A DNA stretch of 64,000 nt from Gammaproteobacteria bacterium (GTDB taxonomy: Bacteria; Pseudomonadota; Gammaproteobacteria; Pseudomonadales; Azotimanducaceae). Shown here one piece after another: positions 62,686 to 64,000 of this stretch. The position numbers and the translations under genes are program-made. The notes beneath the pieces are model-generated. The model made no database searches. It was not told the origin of the DNA and was given only the letters and a program-made list of their open reading frames with translations. Each line of letters starts with the position of its first letter. Positions within the stretch are counted from its first letter, which is position 1. The stretch covers positions 62,001 to 126,000 of the forward strand of contig JAPOTJ010000032.1 of NCBI GenBank assembly GCA_026709225.1. The letters run 5' to 3'.

Positions 62686-62920
62686 GCATTCGCTGCGGAA
62701 AGATGGCGTCATCAATCGGCCAGTCAGCGCAACCCTACCTGTAGCCGGTCTCAAGGTTGAGAATAAGCTTGTAAGACCATGCATTCCAGCCGCCGCCTTC
62801 ATTGACATACGTAAAGAGGGGTATATCGTCCACTCGTCCACGAAGATGTCGACACGCTCAGGCGACCATTTTAAGAGCATAGACATGAAACGCTTCGCCC
62901 GTATCGCTGAGCAGGACACG
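62651..62920 (-). pseudogene. Decayed C-terminal fragment of a GH16 glycoside hydrolase
   Basis: On the minus strand, patched frames read FHVYALK then WSPERVDIFVDE, then LFTYVNEGGGWNAW, KLILNLETG and finally DDAIFPQRMLIDFVRVYQES followed by a stop. This is the C-terminus of a GH16 beta-glucanase/laminarinase. At least one frameshift (an extra A after the Lys codon) and an internal stop show it is dead. The catalytic N-terminal part is absent. Confidence 0.7.
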
Positions 62921-62999
62921 GCGTTTGCGCTGCTTCCACGCTATCCAATAGCGAAACGATGAATAACTTATTTAGTATGAGTCAATTAGATTCTTATGT

Positions 63000-63251
63000 A
63001 TGACTCAACGACTTCACGTGCTGCTTCACGAAGAGGACTACCGCACGTTGCAGCAGTCTGCGAGGAATGATCGTGTAACGATTGCTGAATGGGTGCGCCA
63101 AGCGTTGCGCGAGACGATGTCTGCTAGGCAGCGAGCGGTGAAGGACAAGATTGGGGCTATGGATGAGGCCATGAAGAGCGAACATCCGACAGCGGACATT
63201 GAAGTCATGAATGCCGAAATCGAAGATGGCTACCGGCGCATGGCTCAGTGA
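63000..63251 (+). CDS. Ribbon-helix-helix antitoxin (VapB-type), copy B
   Basis: An 83-residue antitoxin differing from the protein at 33025 at only a few positions, for example TQRLHVLLHEEDYRTLQQSA at the N-terminus and KIGAMDEAMKSEHPTADIE in the C-terminal tail. It is intact although its toxin partner is frameshifted, which is the harmless order of decay. It could still neutralise the copy-A toxin and bind the copy-A operator. The dyad at 62979-62993 lies just upstream. Confidence 0.88.
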   Translation: MTQRLHVLLHEEDYRTLQQSARNDRVTIAEWVRQALRETMSARQRAVKDKIGAMDEAMKSEHPTADIEVMNAEIEDGYRRMAQ

Positions 63252-63642
63252 TTTTTAGCGACTCTAACGTGCCGATGTACCTTGTGTGCCGCCAGCATCC
63301 AGCGAAGGAAAGGCTTTTGCAAGTGCTGCGGATCTGGTGAGCCGGCAGACTCAGCTTGCGACGAGCGTCGAGGTCTATCAAGAAACACTTCATCGTTATG
63401 TCTCGATTGGAAGACGCGAAGCCATAGGCGATGCGTTTGCTTGGCTTGATCAAGTCGGCCAGAAGACACTGACCTACGATTTGGTGGAGATTCGAATGGC
63501 ACGCCAAATCTTGTCGGACGTGGAGGGCTTGTCCGCGACAGACGCCTTGCACGCGGCAGTCATGAGAACTGCTGGCATTTCTCAAATTGTCAGCATGGAT
63601 CGAGGATTTGATCGGTGCCCCCGAATAGAGCGCGTGCATTGA
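63248..63642 (+). pseudogene. PIN-domain toxin, copy B, frameshifted
   Basis: Aligned with the intact toxin at 33273, one base is lost near 63331 (TGCTGCGGATCTGG against TGTTGCGCGATTTGG). Before it the frame reads IFSDSNVPMYLVCRQHP; note Ser for the first active-site Asp region residue next to the conserved Asp. After it the second frame continues LVSRQTQLATSVEVYQETLH to SMDRGFDRCPRIERVH. The N-terminal third is thus separated from the rest and no functional toxin is expected. Confidence 0.85.
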
Positions 63643-63676
63643 AGGCCGAGATTCGGTTCCGCGCCGGCCAACCCTG

Positions 63677-63776
63677 CTAAAGCAGAAAATGATCCGCCAG
63701 CATGACGCTGAACAGTGCGCCGAGGTAGATGATCGAATATTGAAAGTTGTGCACCGCCGTTCTGCCTGCGCCACCT
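63677..63776 (-). pseudogene. cyoE-like 3' tail, copy B
   Basis: On the minus strand GGAGRTAVHNFQYSIIYLGA, then LFSVMLADHFLL and a stop. This is the same C-terminal tail as at 33696-34137 but without the MITE and cut off upstream by the end of an mtfA-type gene. No start or N-terminal part exists. Confidence 0.6.
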
Positions 63777-64000
63777 TCATCCCACCGGCTCCCCAGCAAA
63801 GTAGGTTGCAAGGACGGCGTGTACCTCGGGGAAAGTTTCAAGCAGGTCTTGCGGCGAGACGAAGAAGTATTCGACGCATACGGCGAAGAACTCGCTCGGG
63901 CTTGTCGCTGCGTAGTCATCGAAGCCGAGGTCATCATCGAACGCTTCGAGGCTCGCGCAGAGGCGCCCGAATGCCGCCGCGAACACCTGTCGCCAGCGTA
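63777..64000 (-). CDS. M90/MtfA-type zinc peptidase, N-terminus outside the window
   Basis: The C-terminal 73 residues of an MtfA-like protein (DgsA anti-repressor, zinc aminopeptidase): RWRQVFAAAFGRL, then DYAATSPSEFFAVCVEYFF with the conserved Glu ligand region, and LETFPEVHAVLATYFAGEP. The HExxH motif lies beyond base 64000. The gene reads right to left and its stop is followed directly by the cyoE-like tail fragment. In E. coli MtfA modulates the glucose repressor Mlc, a ROK protein. A link to the ROK regulator at 31389 is speculative. Confidence 0.8.
   Translation of the reverse strand, partial: RWRQVFAAAFGRLCASLEAFDDDLGFDDYAATSPSEFFAVCVEYFFVSPQDLLETFPEVHAVLATYFAGEPVG

Larger units (their letters stand above)
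62978..63765. repeat. Segmental repeat copy B (toxin-antitoxin pair plus cyoE-like tail, no MITE)
   Basis: A diverged copy of 32999-34060. It has the same order: upstream dyad, antitoxin, PIN toxin (frameshifted here) and the reversed end of a cyoE-like gene. It lacks the MITE and so shows the empty insertion site. Confidence 0.85.

Noticed and set aside
62236..62919. 227-codon minus-strand frame
   Set aside because: Only its first part overlaps the GH16 remnant, and in a different frame for most of its length; the rest is antisense to the broken regulator.

Overview
The window looks like the chromosome of a G+C-rich Gram-negative bacterium, most likely a gammaproteobacterium. It carries TonB-dependent receptors, kdsA (Kdo for LPS), ftsB, an nlpD-like gene, and the order rsmI < > lpoA-yraN-dolP, which is a gammaproteobacterial arrangement. 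The order and genus cannot be read from the sequence. Both window edges cut genes: an acyl-CoA dehydrogenase at base 1 and an mtfA-type peptidase at base 64000.

Region by region. (1) 1-6.5 kb holds an acyl-CoA dehydrogenase/SDR/MmgE-PrpD operon, an orphan HicB-like antitoxin, a 253-bp MITE, an LLM-class flavin enzyme with two prepilin genes, and another SDR. (2) 6.6-12.6 kb is a tightly overlapped housekeeping operon: pyrG-kdsA-eno-ftsB-DUF368-nlpD. (3) 12.9-17.1 kb holds a TonB receptor, an alpha/beta hydrolase and an SDR-like protein without the usual catalytic Tyr/Lys. (4) 17.1-25.7 kb holds uvrA, dolP-like, yraN, lpoA, rsmI, the RNase P RNA gene (rnpB), a TIGR03084 protein and a phosphotransferase-fold kinase. 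(5) 25.8-32.6 kb is a sugar locus: a GH63-like glycosidase, a sodium:solute symporter, a TonB receptor and a ROK regulator. The receptor promoter is overlapped by two long perfect inverted repeats. (6) 32.6-35.5 kb is a scrapyard of toxin-antitoxin modules, decayed copies of them, a second MITE copy, a short element with 25-bp inverted ends, and fragments of a DUF4143 ATPase and a cyoE-like gene. (7) 35.6-50.8 kb is one 15-kb co-directional cluster. It begins with a FecI-type sigma factor, a FecR-type regulator and an STN-containing TonB receptor. These are followed by a symporter, an exported sulfatase, a Tat-exported enolase-superfamily dehydratase, an exported LamG/beta-propeller protein, an exported beta-helix protein fused to an HpcH/HpaI aldolase-like domain, and a D-tartrate-dehydratase-like enzyme. 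(8) 50.8-55.7 kb holds a double-HTH regulator, a 75-residue protein, a DUF262 protein, a DUF3696-type ATPase and an unknown protein, and is a candidate defence system. (9) 55.8-61.9 kb holds an exported protein, a 1662-residue exported subtilisin-like protease with VCBS/FG-GAP repeats, and a PrcB-like protein. (10) 61.9-64 kb is more decay: a broken paralogue of the double-HTH regulator, a broken GH16 glycanase, and a second copy of the toxin-antitoxin/cyoE-tail segment.

How the genes may work together. The 35.6-50.8 kb cluster reads as a glycan- or sugar-acid-utilisation locus under trans-envelope sigma/anti-sigma control. Its unusual point is that the desulfation, dehydration and aldolase-like steps all carry export signals. 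The 25.8-32.6 kb locus is a second, separately repressed sugar system. The 50.8-55.7 kb block is compact, translationally coupled and A/T-richer to the eye than its surroundings, and it sits in an area full of broken genes, as expected for an acquired defence cassette. The two copies of the toxin-antitoxin segment, 30 kb apart, let the MITE insertion be reconstructed to the base, because one copy is filled and the other is empty.
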